Part shown: one piece after another, positions 1-7,133 of the stretch
Layout: the number at the start of each line of letters is the position of its first letter
Numbering within the stretch: the stretch's first letter is position 1
Assembly (NCBI RefSeq): GCF_016428805.1
Contig: NZ_JAELTJ010000009.1
Span: 1-64,000, forward strand
From: Achromobacter sp. ASV32
GTDB taxonomy: Bacteria; Pseudomonadota; Gammaproteobacteria; Burkholderiales; Burkholderiaceae_B
Direction of reading: 5' to 3'
Length of the DNA stretch: 64,000 nucleotides
Position numbers and translations under genes: made by a program
The notes under the pieces: model-generated
What the model saw: only the letters and a program-made list of their open reading frames with translations
Told to the model about the DNA's origin: nothing
Database searches by the model: none

Positions 1-295
1 CCTGCAGCAATTCGCGCGCACCGTCCCACACGGGCAGGCCGTCCCAACCCGCTTCCAGCGCTGCGGGAGCGGTGGCCGGCAGGCCGACGGCGCGGGCCGC
101 CGCCTCGACCAGTTGCTCGTAGGGCTGGTAGGCGCCGCAACCGTAGGTCAAGCGCAGATATTCGGCCCGCCACGCGCGCCCCTGGGCCTCGGACCCGGCG
201 GCGGCATTCCACACCGTCCAGGAATCCAGCAGGGCGGTAAGCAGATCGAACAACACCGCGCGGGGATAGGCGGCGGGCGAAACAACGGCGGACAT
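1..295 (-). CDS. HAD-superfamily hydrolase (N-terminal part; gene runs off the left edge)
   Basis: Reading leftward from an ATG at 295, 98 codons are visible and the C-terminal part lies outside the window. Residues 13-25 carry the HAD motif I region with the nucleophile Asp in LFDLLTALLDSW. The second motif I Asp of phosphatases is replaced by Leu, as in the haloacid-dehalogenase branch, where only the first Asp is needed. The following helical segment looks like the cap. The family hydrolyses C-halogen or phosphoester bonds in the cytosol; the substrate cannot be read from the sequence. It is divergent from the azoreductase gene and shares a 273-bp intergenic region that holds a 22-bp palindrome. 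Confidence 0.75.
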   Translation of the reverse strand, partial: MSAVVSPAAYPRAVLFDLLTALLDSWTVWNAAAGSEAQGRAWRAEYLRLTYGCGAYQPYEQLVEAAARAVGLPATAPAALEAGWDGLPVWDGARELLQ

Positions 296-475
296 GGCGG
301 CACTCCTGAAATCGATGCCGTCACTATAGAGAGGCCGCCGCCCGCCGTGGTTTAGCCCCGATGCAACCATCCTTAAGGCTTGCCTTAATGCCGCTCCCTG
401 CCCGCAATGGACAGCCCGCCCGCGCATCGAACAGCGGTTGCAATTAAATCGTGAGGCGATAGAATCCAGCCTGCA

Positions 476-497
476 TACGATTGCAATTGCAATCGTA
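476..497. promoter_or_regulatory. Perfect 22-bp palindrome, probable operator of the azoreductase gene
   Basis: The left half TACGATTGCAA (476-486) is followed directly by its exact reverse complement (487-497). It lies 71 bp upstream of the azoR start and 180 bp upstream of the divergent HAD gene. A related half-site, GTTGCAATTAAATCG, starts near 437. There is no T-tract and no spacer loop, so a dimeric repressor site (MarR, TetR or HxlR style) fits better than a terminator. No regulator gene is adjacent. Confidence 0.55.
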
Positions 498-568
498 CGG
501 ATGCGGACCGGGCGTGACGCATCCCTGGCAGCGCCGTCACTCACGCCTACTCACCCAGGTCATGCAGC

Positions 569-1192
569 ATGCGTCTATTGAACATCGTGTCCTCCCCCCG
601 CGGCGCCCAGTCCGCCTCCATCGCCATCGCCGATGCATTCATCGACGCCTATCGCCAGGCCTGCCCTGCGCTGGCAGTCGATACCCTGAACGTGTGGGAA
701 GAACATTTGCCCGACTTCGACACCCAGGCCATCGGCGCCAAGTACAAGCGCGTGTCGAACACGCCGATGGACGCCGCCGAAGCCTCGGCATGGACACGCA
801 TCGAAGCGCTGGCCAAGCGCTTTCAGCAGGCCGACCGGATTGTGTTGGGCGTGCCGATGTGGAATTTCGGCTACCCCTACAAGCTCAAGCAACTGATCGA
901 TCTGGTCAGCCAACGCAACCTGCTGTTCACCTTCAACGGCCAGGCCTACGGCCCGATGCTGGACATCGAACGCGCCCTGGTCATCCACGTGCGCGGCCAA
1001 AGCCACGACAAGGCCGCCGGCGCCGACAGTCCCGGCTTCACGCATCAGGCCGATTACGTCGAGTTCTGGTTGCGGTTCATCGGCGTGAAGGAAGTCAGGA
1101 GCCTGACGGTGGAACACACCTGGGATGCGCTGGCGCCGGAAACCATCCTGCAGGGCAAGGCGCAGGCGGTTGCGATGGCGGGGGATTTCTAG
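569..1192 (+). CDS. azoR: FMN-dependent NADH:azoreductase / quinone reductase
   Basis: The 207-residue protein matches the size of the AzoR family (about 200 residues). The N-terminal flavodoxin-like start RLLNIVSSPRG binds the FMN phosphate, and PMWNFGYPYKLKQLID near residues 95-110 is the family's FMN-ring motif. Family members reduce azo bonds and quinones by two-electron transfer from NADH in the cytosol, usually as homodimers, and help in quinone and thiol stress. The ATG at 569 gives the standard N-terminus. The gene is monocistronic. A perfect 22-bp palindrome upstream suggests repression lifted by an electrophile or quinone. The tRNA-Lys att site lies directly downstream. Confidence 0.92.
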   Translation: MRLLNIVSSPRGAQSASIAIADAFIDAYRQACPALAVDTLNVWEEHLPDFDTQAIGAKYKRVSNTPMDAAEASAWTRIEALAKRFQQADRIVLGVPMWNFGYPYKLKQLIDLVSQRNLLFTFNGQAYGPMLDIERALVIHVRGQSHDKAAGADSPGFTHQADYVEFWLRFIGVKEVRSLTVEHTWDALAPETILQGKAQAVAMAGDF

Positions 1193-1298
1193 CGGGGGGC
1201 GTGCAAGCGCAAGAAGGGCTTGCGGGCGCTTGTCGACACACCTGCGCTGCCCGCGCCAGCCGCGGGCAGCCTTGTGCAAGGCTGCGGCCGGAAATTGA

Positions 1299-1333
1299 AA
1301 AAGCCGCTGACGATCAGATCGTCAACGGCTTTT
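1299..1333 (-). terminator. Terminator of the ancestral tRNA-Lys gene, now separated from it
   Basis: A 16-bp stem (1299-1314 with 1318-1333, one G-T type mismatch, 3-nt loop) begins with AAAA and ends with TTTT, so it can act on both strands. It sits beside the displaced tRNA 3' fragment at 1335. A closely similar hairpin lies beside the intact tRNA at 8735-8768. It may now also end azoR transcripts. Confidence 0.7.
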
Positions 1334-1334
1334 G

Positions 1335-1385
1335 AATTCTGGTGGGCTGTGAGTGGCTCGAACACTCGACCTACGGATTAAGAGT
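1335..1385 (-). repeat. Left attachment repeat: displaced 3' half of tRNA-Lys(CTT)
   Basis: All 51 bases are identical to 8772-8822. Identity stops at 1386, where element sequence begins (TCTAAAGG in place of the tRNA's CCGCTGCT). On the minus strand it covers the anticodon-proximal part, the T arm and the acceptor 3' strand with CCA, so it is a tRNA fragment and not a working gene. Confidence 0.9.
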
Positions 1386-1532
1386 TCTAAAGGCAACTGT
1401 TTTAGCAAATTTGAAGCAGCAAGAACAACTCCATAAGGCATTGATAAATATAAATTTTCACATAGAATAGCATCGCACGACATACATCAACACACACGCC
1501 AAGTGCTTACATGGCGTTTACATGACTCTGCG

Positions 1533-2738
1533 ATGCCTCACGATCTGCGGTTGACCAAACGCCTAATAGACAGCCTCGATGAACCGGGCCTGTATTGGGA
1601 CAGCCAACTCCGAGGTTTCGGGTTGCAGATCAGCGGAACAACGAAGACGTACGTAGTTCAAGCGCGGATCAACGGCAAGAGCAGCCGGCAAAAGATCGCC
1701 CGCCACGGAGTACTCACCCCCGAACAGGCTCGCGACGAGGCACGGCAACGCTTGGCCCAAATGGCAGCTGGAATCGACCCCAGGCAGGCACGACGCGCGC
1801 TCTCCCAGCAAGGTGTCACACTCAAAGAAGCCCTAGACGCCTACTTTGCCAACAGGGAGCTAGCGCCCAGGACACAGGCTGACTATCGGAAGGTGCTGGC
1901 CGATCACTTGTCGTGCTGGCAATCAACGCCGCTCGCGTCGATCAGCCAAGATATGGTCGAGACTCAACACGCGAAACTTGGCGAGAGTCACGGACACGCG
2001 CAGGCCAACATGGCAATGAGACTGCTCAAAGCCATATTCAACTTTGCGGAGGGGAAGTATCAGCGGGCCGATGGCTCTCCCCTCGTCACAACGAACCCGA
2101 CAAAACGCCTAAATGCGCTTAGGCGCTGGTACAAGACGCCTCGACGCGAGAACTACATCCGTGAGGAACAACTACAGGCTTGGCACGCTGGCGTGCTTGC
2201 TATGAACGATGCATCTCCTACGGAGGGCACGCGAATCATCCAAGACTATTTGCTATTCGTTCTATTCACCGGCCTGCGGCGCACAGAGGCCGCGAGCATT
2301 CAGTGGGAGCACGTCAACTTTCAAGGTAGACGACTGACCATCCCCCGCGAGAATACGAAGAACGGAACCAATTTCGAGTTGCCACTGACCAGCGCCACTC
2401 TCGAAATCCTGAAGCGCCGCCTCGACGCACGGAACAATGAATTCGTGTTCCCCGGCACAGGAAAGACCGGCCATCTAGTCGAGCCCAAGAAGCAGATAGC
2501 GAAGGTCATCGCGGACACTGGAATCCAGTTCACAGTTCACGACTTACGTCGCACATTCGCGACATATGCAGACACCGTCGTACAGAACGAAGCAACCGTA
2601 AAGCGCTTGATGAATCACCTAACAGGCAACCAGGACGTGACAGAGGGATACAAGCAAGGCGTCGAGCGCTTGCGCGGTCCTGCCCAGCGGGTGACCGACT
2701 ACATCCTCGAGCTGATTGAACATGGCCTCAGAACATAA
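1533..2738 (+). CDS. Tyrosine recombinase (site-specific integrase) of the element
   Basis: From the ATG at 1533 the protein has 401 residues, usual for P4-like integrases. The N-terminus (RLTKRLIDSL...LRGFGLQISG) is the DUF4102-type arm-binding domain. Residues about 95-190 form the SAM-like core-binding domain. The catalytic domain shows Arg249 in TGLRR, Lys276 in NTKNG, His336 and Arg339 in HDLRR, His362 in LMNHLT and the nucleophile Tyr373 in EGYKQG. All key residues are present, so the enzyme should be active. A GTG at 1503 would add ten residues that do not belong to the family N-terminus. It lies 148 bp inside the left repeat and its end overlaps the next gene by 17 bp. It should recombine the tRNA-Lys 3' half. 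Confidence 0.93.
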   Translation: MPHDLRLTKRLIDSLDEPGLYWDSQLRGFGLQISGTTKTYVVQARINGKSSRQKIARHGVLTPEQARDEARQRLAQMAAGIDPRQARRALSQQGVTLKEALDAYFANRELAPRTQADYRKVLADHLSCWQSTPLASISQDMVETQHAKLGESHGHAQANMAMRLLKAIFNFAEGKYQRADGSPLVTTNPTKRLNALRRWYKTPRRENYIREEQLQAWHAGVLAMNDASPTEGTRIIQDYLLFVLFTGLRRTEAASIQWEHVNFQGRRLTIPRENTKNGTNFELPLTSATLEILKRRLDARNNEFVFPGTGKTGHLVEPKKQIAKVIADTGIQFTVHDLRRTFATYADTVVQNEATVKRLMNHLTGNQDVTEGYKQGVERLRGPAQRVTDYILELIEHGLRT

Positions 2739-3477
2739 GATGCGCGGCTTTCCCGCTTGGCAAGAGGCTGCGGCCTACCCCTCCGCCGACGCTTACCGCA
2801 ACCCGATAGGCCTCGCACAGGACCCGCACTATCCTCGGCTCGTGTGGGCATGGCAGTTTCTGCGAAGAAACCCACGTTATCAAGAAGCCTACGCACAGAG
2901 CCGACAACCCAGACTCCTGCGGACCACAGGCCCGTCGCCAAGGCAATTCCAACTAGCGTGGTTCGTGCCGTACCACGACGAAGACCCTGGCTGGATTCCG
3001 TTCGTAGGCATCGAGAATGTAAGAATCATCACCGCTAACGACACTCAGCAAGAACGGTTTTCCATCGCCCCCACGGAGATCGCAATAGTCATCTCATTGG
3101 AGCGACCACTGCTCCAGCAATTGAGCATGGCAAGAACCGAGGCTGAGGAGCACATAGCCGCGCAACAACGCAAAGCGAAGTCGGGGCGAGGCTCGGCCCA
3201 GAACAAGACACCAGCCCTCTCTCCACCCAAACACACGAGACACCAGTACGGCGCGCTATCGCGCTATCTGCGCGTTCTGGATGCGCTTTCCTTAGGCACC
3301 GCCCCAAAAGCCATCGCAACTCGTTTTTTTGAAGACGGCACCTATGCAGAAACCAAGTCTGCTGAAGGCTACGACGGCCAAAAAGACATCGAGCGTGATA
3401 TTCAGCGAGCAAAAAGGTATCGCGATCAAGACTATATAAAGCTCGCCTACCCCCCCCTCACCAAATCAGCCCGATAA
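2722..3477 (+). CDS. DUF6499 / DUF2285-type putative transcriptional regulator
   Basis: The 251-residue protein has two recognisable parts. The N-terminal segment around residues 35-60 reads YPRLVWAWQFLRRNPRYQEAY, the signature of the DUF6499 domain. The C-terminal part (RYLRVLDALSLG... to DIQRAKRYRDQDYIKL) fits DUF2285, a helix-turn-helix-like domain. The two domains occur together in integrative and conjugative elements of alpha- and betaproteobacteria, where the gene stands before an excisionase-like gene and a replication initiator, the same order as here. The function is inferred to be control of element genes. The ATG at 2722 is preferred over a TTG at 2716. It overlaps the integrase end by 17 bp, which suggests co-transcription. 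Confidence 0.65.
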   Translation: MASEHKMRGFPAWQEAAAYPSADAYRNPIGLAQDPHYPRLVWAWQFLRRNPRYQEAYAQSRQPRLLRTTGPSPRQFQLAWFVPYHDEDPGWIPFVGIENVRIITANDTQQERFSIAPTEIAIVISLERPLLQQLSMARTEAEEHIAAQQRKAKSGRGSAQNKTPALSPPKHTRHQYGALSRYLRVLDALSLGTAPKAIATRFFEDGTYAETKSAEGYDGQKDIERDIQRAKRYRDQDYIKLAYPPLTKSAR

Positions 3478-3546
3478 GCGACTGGTGCAGTCCTTCCTGG
3501 CCTCGCAAGACAATGAGCTCCCATTCAACGCAATTCGGAGCTCACG

Positions 3547-3819
3547 ATGAAACTCAAGGCCCAACTCGCCTCCTCTGAAACCCAGGGCGATAACCTCCGC
3601 ACTACCGTTCGCCCCATTCTGGAGAATGGCTCTCTCCTCACGTCAAAAGAGGTCGCGGCATTGATAGGCAAATCGGAGTCGTGGCTCATTAGGAAGCGTT
3701 GGGAGGGGGGCGGCATCCCTTATCGCAAGATCGGCCGTCACGTTCGCTATGAAGCACAGACGGTGAGGGAATGGCTACTCAGTCAACCGCTCTTGACCTC
3801 GACCAGCGACCATCGCTAA
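3547..3819 (+). CDS. Excisionase-like helix-turn-helix protein (AlpA/HTH_17 type)
   Basis: This 90-residue protein has a winged helix-turn-helix of the MerR/excisionase kind in its second half: LLTSKEVAALIGKSESWL followed by GGIPYRKIGRHVRYEAQ and VREWL. Such proteins bend DNA at att sites to favour excision or act as transcription activators. The 25-30 residues before the domain are unrecognised. It stands 69 bp after the DUF2285 gene and 58 bp before the Rep-like gene, an order seen in integrative elements. A small hairpin lies in the downstream gap. Confidence 0.8.
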   Translation: MKLKAQLASSETQGDNLRTTVRPILENGSLLTSKEVAALIGKSESWLIRKRWEGGGIPYRKIGRHVRYEAQTVREWLLSQPLLTSTSDHR

Positions 3820-3823
3820 TCGT

Positions 3824-3839
3824 TTGCAGCTAACTGCAA
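3824..3839. other. Short inverted repeat before the Rep-like gene
   Basis: TTGCAG (3824-3829) and CTGCAA (3834-3839) form a perfect 6-bp stem with a 4-base loop, 38 bp before the Rep-like start codon. It could be an operator or a nicking-site hairpin; the sequence alone does not decide. Confidence 0.4.
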
Positions 3840-3877
3840 TTTCATGAGCTCTATAAGAGTGTTGGCAGAAGGCACAT

Positions 3878-4783
3878 ATGAGCGAAGGTACGGCAGGCCG
3901 AGGTTCATTGTTCATTGACAAGATTAGCTTCACGCTCCCGGCCCTGAACAGTACAACCCAGCATCACATCATCGATCAACTCCAGGCTGCGACATTCACG
4001 GGAGACTTAGAGAGCATTCCGTTCAGTGAACTGCTCAAGAACTATTTATCGGCCTGGACGTTACCTCTCAGAAATGGTTCAAGAATGACCATTCAAGCAA
4101 TGCCTCGCAGACGCAGCAGCAACTTTCTAAGAGTCGAATTCAATCCGCGCCGCGCATCTTGGTACGGAGTTGAGCCGATGGTCGAGCTCGCTAGGGTATT
4201 GGCACCAGCGTTTCCAGATTTCGCAGAGTGTCTAATTCACGCCAACGTCACTCGCATTGATTTTGCGGTGGATCTCCTCAACGTACCGATAGACGAGATT
4301 GTGATCTTCCATACCACCCATGCGAGTAAATCTAGAGTCTTCGAGGCTAACGGCAAGGTGACTGGCTATTACGTAGGATCGAGGGAAAGCAACAGATATT
4401 TGGTCATGTACGACAAGATCGCCCAGCTACGCAGCCAAGGTAGTCGTGCCCCTCGAGGGACTCGTACGAGACTTGAGTTGCGATGCGCGAATGTCGGCTC
4501 GTTCACGACCATAGCGAGCATGCCCAATCCGTTTGAGGCCTTCCAATTGGCACGCATAGGCGGCACACGCAACCAGGATTCGACTTGGCCCCTGTTCTTG
4601 GATTCCTGCCGGTTTCGGGGCGCGCAGGCAGCGTTGACACAGATCACCGACAAGCAAAAGCGCGCAGCCTATCGCCAAGCGCTCATCCTGGAGAACAGGC
4701 CTGTCTGGTGGCAGCCGGAAGACCTATGGGACGAGCGCGGTCATGCTATCAACAGACTACTGAGCCTTGTAGAACAAGAGTAG
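3878..4783 (+). CDS. Rolling-circle-type replication initiation protein (Rep_trans family)
   Basis: The 301-residue protein carries the linear motif set of the replication initiation factor family: FLRVEFNPRR at 83-92, a hydrophobic VTRIDFAVDL strand at 124-133, YYVGSRESNRYLVMYDK at 164-180 (the family's Y-x-GSR-x-S...YDK block), and TRTRLELRC at 195-203. These proteins nick the double-strand origin and start rolling-circle replication of plasmids, filamentous phages and some integrated elements. In this element it would act on the excised circle. Its length is usual for the family. It follows the excisionase-like gene, and two inverted repeats lie just downstream. It could instead serve as a relaxase-like mobilisation protein. 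Confidence 0.72.
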   Translation: MSEGTAGRGSLFIDKISFTLPALNSTTQHHIIDQLQAATFTGDLESIPFSELLKNYLSAWTLPLRNGSRMTIQAMPRRRSSNFLRVEFNPRRASWYGVEPMVELARVLAPAFPDFAECLIHANVTRIDFAVDLLNVPIDEIVIFHTTHASKSRVFEANGKVTGYYVGSRESNRYLVMYDKIAQLRSQGSRAPRGTRTRLELRCANVGSFTTIASMPNPFEAFQLARIGGTRNQDSTWPLFLDSCRFRGAQAALTQITDKQKRAAYRQALILENRPVWWQPEDLWDERGHAINRLLSLVEQE

Positions 4784-4821
4784 CCAGAAGCGGTATTAAA
4801 GCCGGAATTTCACCACAATTG

Positions 4822-4900
4822 CGAAAACCTGCAATTTTCGAGCATGGCTTTGTGTTCGTCATCTGAGCAATGTCCACGGTCGATTCTTCGTAGACATTGC
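4822..4900. other. Two inverted repeats between Rep-like gene and lipoprotein gene
   Basis: CGAAAA (4822-4827) pairs with TTTTCG (4835-4840), and GCAATGTC (4867-4874) pairs with GACATTGC (4893-4900) across an 18-base loop. They lie between convergent genes, so they may be terminators, but their place beside a Rep gene also makes them candidates for the replication origin. Confidence 0.4.
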
Positions 4901-4931
4901 CCCCTAATCTGACCTTATCAGTTTTTTCTCG

Positions 4932-6410
4932 TCAGTTTTGAATGGCCTCGAGCACGCCCTCTTCGAAGTACAGGTAGTTGTTGCCACCGTACACCCATTG
5001 CTCTCGCTTACCGGCGCGCGTCGTAGTCGAATTGATCGACTGCGGCTTTCCCCAACTGGATGCCAAGACCTCTACCTTGGACATTCCTACGCTGACACCA
5101 GTCTTTCCACCGCGAAGAGAGGCAAGTCGTTGAATAGATGCTCGAGCAGAGCCGGGAGCCAACGTCTCCGCGCCGTACAGATAGCGATCTGAATCCTGCA
5201 ACAGCGCGGACTTCGCGGATTTGTCCCGCTCGCCCGCATAGGCGCTCATCATGCAATTTGCAGCCGATTGCAAAGCCCGTGCTGCGAGCGATTGATATGG
5301 GCTGCCTTGGGCGTCTTTCACATACACAGGGACGATCAGATAGCCGGGGCTACACTCGGTTCCACCGACTCCGTTTGAAGAAAGGATCAGCCGCCAAAAT
5401 CCCCCAGCCTCAAACGCAAGGAAGCCCGGCGTGACGCTATCCAGAATCGTCTTTGCCCGTGCGCTATCATGATCTACGCCAATACCCTCCTCATAGGCTG
5501 ACGCCATCACAAGCAAGGCATACTGATTCGCTCCACCTGGGATACGACGAGGCAGGCCCGTTTTCGGATCTTCCATTTTTTGCACGATCTTCACCGCAGC
5601 AAACTTGTCTTGCGCGACGCCTTCTCCACGGTACAGAAGCCAAGCGTACAACCCTTGCGCTAGGTCGTCGTTGGGACGGGATGCCAAACGCTGAGCGGCT
5701 TGCTCAGGAGAGCGTGCCACGGAGTTACCATAGAAGAGAGCCTCGTCGATTTTGAAAGCAGCATAGGACCTCAAATGCTGATTAGCATCTGGCGCTGCCT
5801 CGACCAGTCTCCATTGCCCTAACGCTTTTGCCTGATTTCTCGACAGACCGTTTTGCCCCAGTTCATAGGCCCAAGCGAGCCCCCAGTTGGCTTTAGCTAG
5901 CGGGGCTGCTCGCAGCAAATAAGCCTCTCCGCGCCTCCCGTTGGAACCTGCTCCTGTCAAATAAAAATCACCGAGGCTGACAAGAGCTTCTGTCTTGCCG
6001 GCCGCTGCAGCTCGCTCGAGCATCGCTAACCCCTCTTTGACTTCTTCGGGACCTGGGGACTTAGCAGCGATTTGAATCTTCCCCATTTCTAGAAGCGCAT
6101 CTGCCTGCCCCAACTTAGCCGCCCGAGTGAGCCACTCGATAGCTGTACTCTCCTCGGCAGCACCATTGCCCTCAACAAGCATCCGATACATGGCATAGGC
6201 AGCATCCCCATTGTCCGGGTAACCAGCAAGAATTCGGACCGCGGTTACATAGTCCTTGTCTTCATAGGCGGCTAGGCCATCTTCGACAGATGGAGTGCAG
6301 GCGGCAAGGAGCGCAATCAATAGACCCGCACCCACGACCTTCGGCAAACGCGTCAGAACCAAATGACGCGACGATTGCACCGCAAAAACACGATCAGCAA
6401 GACGAACCAC
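4932..6410 (-). CDS. Sel1-repeat lipoprotein with a C-terminal BamE/SmpA-like domain
   Basis: The 492-residue protein begins with a basic region and a lipoprotein signal ending in LIALLAAC (lipid-modified Cys at about 38). Residues about 45-330 hold Sel1/TPR-like helical repeats with the pattern A...WLTRAAKLGQADALLEMG and AMLERAAAAGKTEALVSLG. The last 55 residues (VGMSKVEVLASSWGKP...YLYFEEGVLEAIQ) resemble the small outer-membrane lipoprotein fold of BamE/SmpA or DUF2845. No function is known; membrane scaffolding or protein binding is inferred. The GTG start is supported by GGAGG five bases upstream. It is divergent from the XRE gene and shares its operator region. It is an unusual cargo for so small an element. 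Confidence 0.75.
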   Translation of the reverse strand: MVRLADRVFAVQSSRHLVLTRLPKVVGAGLLIALLAACTPSVEDGLAAYEDKDYVTAVRILAGYPDNGDAAYAMYRMLVEGNGAAEESTAIEWLTRAAKLGQADALLEMGKIQIAAKSPGPEEVKEGLAMLERAAAAGKTEALVSLGDFYLTGAGSNGRRGEAYLLRAAPLAKANWGLAWAYELGQNGLSRNQAKALGQWRLVEAAPDANQHLRSYAAFKIDEALFYGNSVARSPEQAAQRLASRPNDDLAQGLYAWLLYRGEGVAQDKFAAVKIVQKMEDPKTGLPRRIPGGANQYALLVMASAYEEGIGVDHDSARAKTILDSVTPGFLAFEAGGFWRLILSSNGVGGTECSPGYLIVPVYVKDAQGSPYQSLAARALQSAANCMMSAYAGERDKSAKSALLQDSDRYLYGAETLAPGSARASIQRLASLRGGKTGVSVGMSKVEVLASSWGKPQSINSTTTRAGKREQWVYGGNNYLYFEEGVLEAIQN

Positions 6411-6419
6411 AGAGCCTCC

Positions 6420-6453
6420 CTGTAGACAATTGTCCGTAGACCATATTCTACAG
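6420..6453. promoter_or_regulatory. Compound operator between the lipoprotein and XRE genes
   Basis: CTGTAG (6420-6425) and CTACAG (6448-6453) are inverted partners. Inside lie two GTAGAC copies (6422, 6436) 14 bp apart, the palindrome GACAATTGTC (6425-6434), and GTAGA (6436-6440) facing TCTAC (6447-6451). The tandem symmetric elements just upstream of a small XRE gene are what autoregulated XRE or restriction controller proteins bind. The site would also control the divergent lipoprotein gene. Confidence 0.5.
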
Positions 6454-6471
6454 AGAACGCATCTTCGGCGG

Positions 6472-6741
6472 ATGCAACGCCCCCCTAAAAGCCCAATTGA
6501 ACAGAAGTTTGGATCGGTGCTTAGGCATCGCCGACTAGAGCTCGGCCTTTCGCAGGAGGAGCTGGCATTTCGAGCTGATGTGGACCGAACCTTCGTGTCG
6601 ATGCTAGAGCGAGGCCTGCGGATGCCATCACTCGGAACAATTCTGAGCCTTGCCAGGGCCCTAGAGCTGACAGGGGCCCAAATGATCCAACAGCTCGAAC
6701 AGGGAGAGCCCCCTGTCGACAGCTCGAAAAAAGCCTCGTGA
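6472..6741 (+). CDS. XRE-family regulator, candidate controller of the restriction-modification genes
   Basis: This 89-residue protein is almost entirely one HTH_3 domain: FGSVLRHRRLELGLSQEELAFRADVDR followed by the recognition helix and TFVSMLERGLRMPSLGTIL. The ATG at 6472 is preferred over an upstream TTG at 6430, which would place the operator inside the coding region. Small stand-alone XRE proteins of this length next to restriction genes are often controller (C) proteins, which delay endonuclease expression. The alternative is a general immunity repressor of the element. It is divergent from the lipoprotein gene and lies 164 bp before the ribbon-helix-helix gene. Confidence 0.85.
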   Translation: MQRPPKSPIEQKFGSVLRHRRLELGLSQEELAFRADVDRTFVSMLERGLRMPSLGTILSLARALELTGAQMIQQLEQGEPPVDSSKKAS

Positions 6742-6861
6742 CTAATCTGTCACGGTTTAAGAGCCTAATTCGCTAAAGGTCGCCTATCCTTAGACCCAAC
6801 CACGCCAGAGGAACCGTCTTCCCCTCCCACCATTGGTAAATGGGCAATAGAAAATCGATCG

Positions 6862-6893
6862 TGGTAGCATGCTACCAAGTTACCACGCTACCA
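6862..6893. promoter_or_regulatory. Iterated operator of the ribbon-helix-helix gene
   Basis: A perfect 16-bp palindrome TGGTAGCATGCTACCA occupies 6862-6877. Its right arm starts a run of three TACCA copies exactly 8 bp apart (6873, 6881, 6889). A further TGGTA lies at 6834-6838. Direct or inverted 5-bp repeats at regular short spacing are how MetJ/Arc-type proteins bind cooperatively. It lies 13 bp before the preferred start codon at 6906. Confidence 0.6.
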
Positions 6894-6905
6894 ATAGGAT
6901 CAGGG

Positions 6906-7121
6906 ATGGAGCCAACTCAGAACTCCCAGCGGCGCGTTTCAAGGCAGTCACCAGGAAAGCGCCCAACGCCCACTGAAGAAATCATCCAGACGAGCTTTCG
7001 ACTTCCTCGAAGCCGATGGAAGCGCTTGCAAGAACTGAGCATTGAAGAGCGCGCCAGTGTGCAATCTATTGTTGTGCGCGCCCTAGAGGCCGAATTTGAA
7101 CGGCGTGGACTTTCCTTCTAG
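6906..7121 (+). CDS. Small ribbon-helix-helix DNA-binding protein
   Basis: The 71-residue protein has a basic, Pro-rich first third, then IIQTSFRLPRSRWKRLQELSIEERASVQSIVVRALEAEF cut here only by its reading: a beta strand (QTSFRLP) followed by two helices, the RHH/CopG-Arc layout. Such proteins are autoregulators, antitoxins or partition adaptors. The ATG at 6906 is chosen because an upstream ATG at 6840 would put the iterated TACCA operator inside the gene. It ends 12 bp before the methyltransferase start, so both are probably one transcript and the protein may set methyltransferase levels. No toxin gene is adjacent. Confidence 0.6.
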   Translation: MEPTQNSQRRVSRQSPGKRPTPTEEIIQTSFRLPRSRWKRLQELSIEERASVQSIVVRALEAEFERRGLSF

Positions 7122-7133
7122 ATTGAGACATTG

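Noticed and set aside
6840-6905. ATG at 6840 as the start of the ribbon-helix-helix gene
   Set aside because: It would place the palindrome and three TACCA repeats inside the coding region and adds 22 residues outside the fold.
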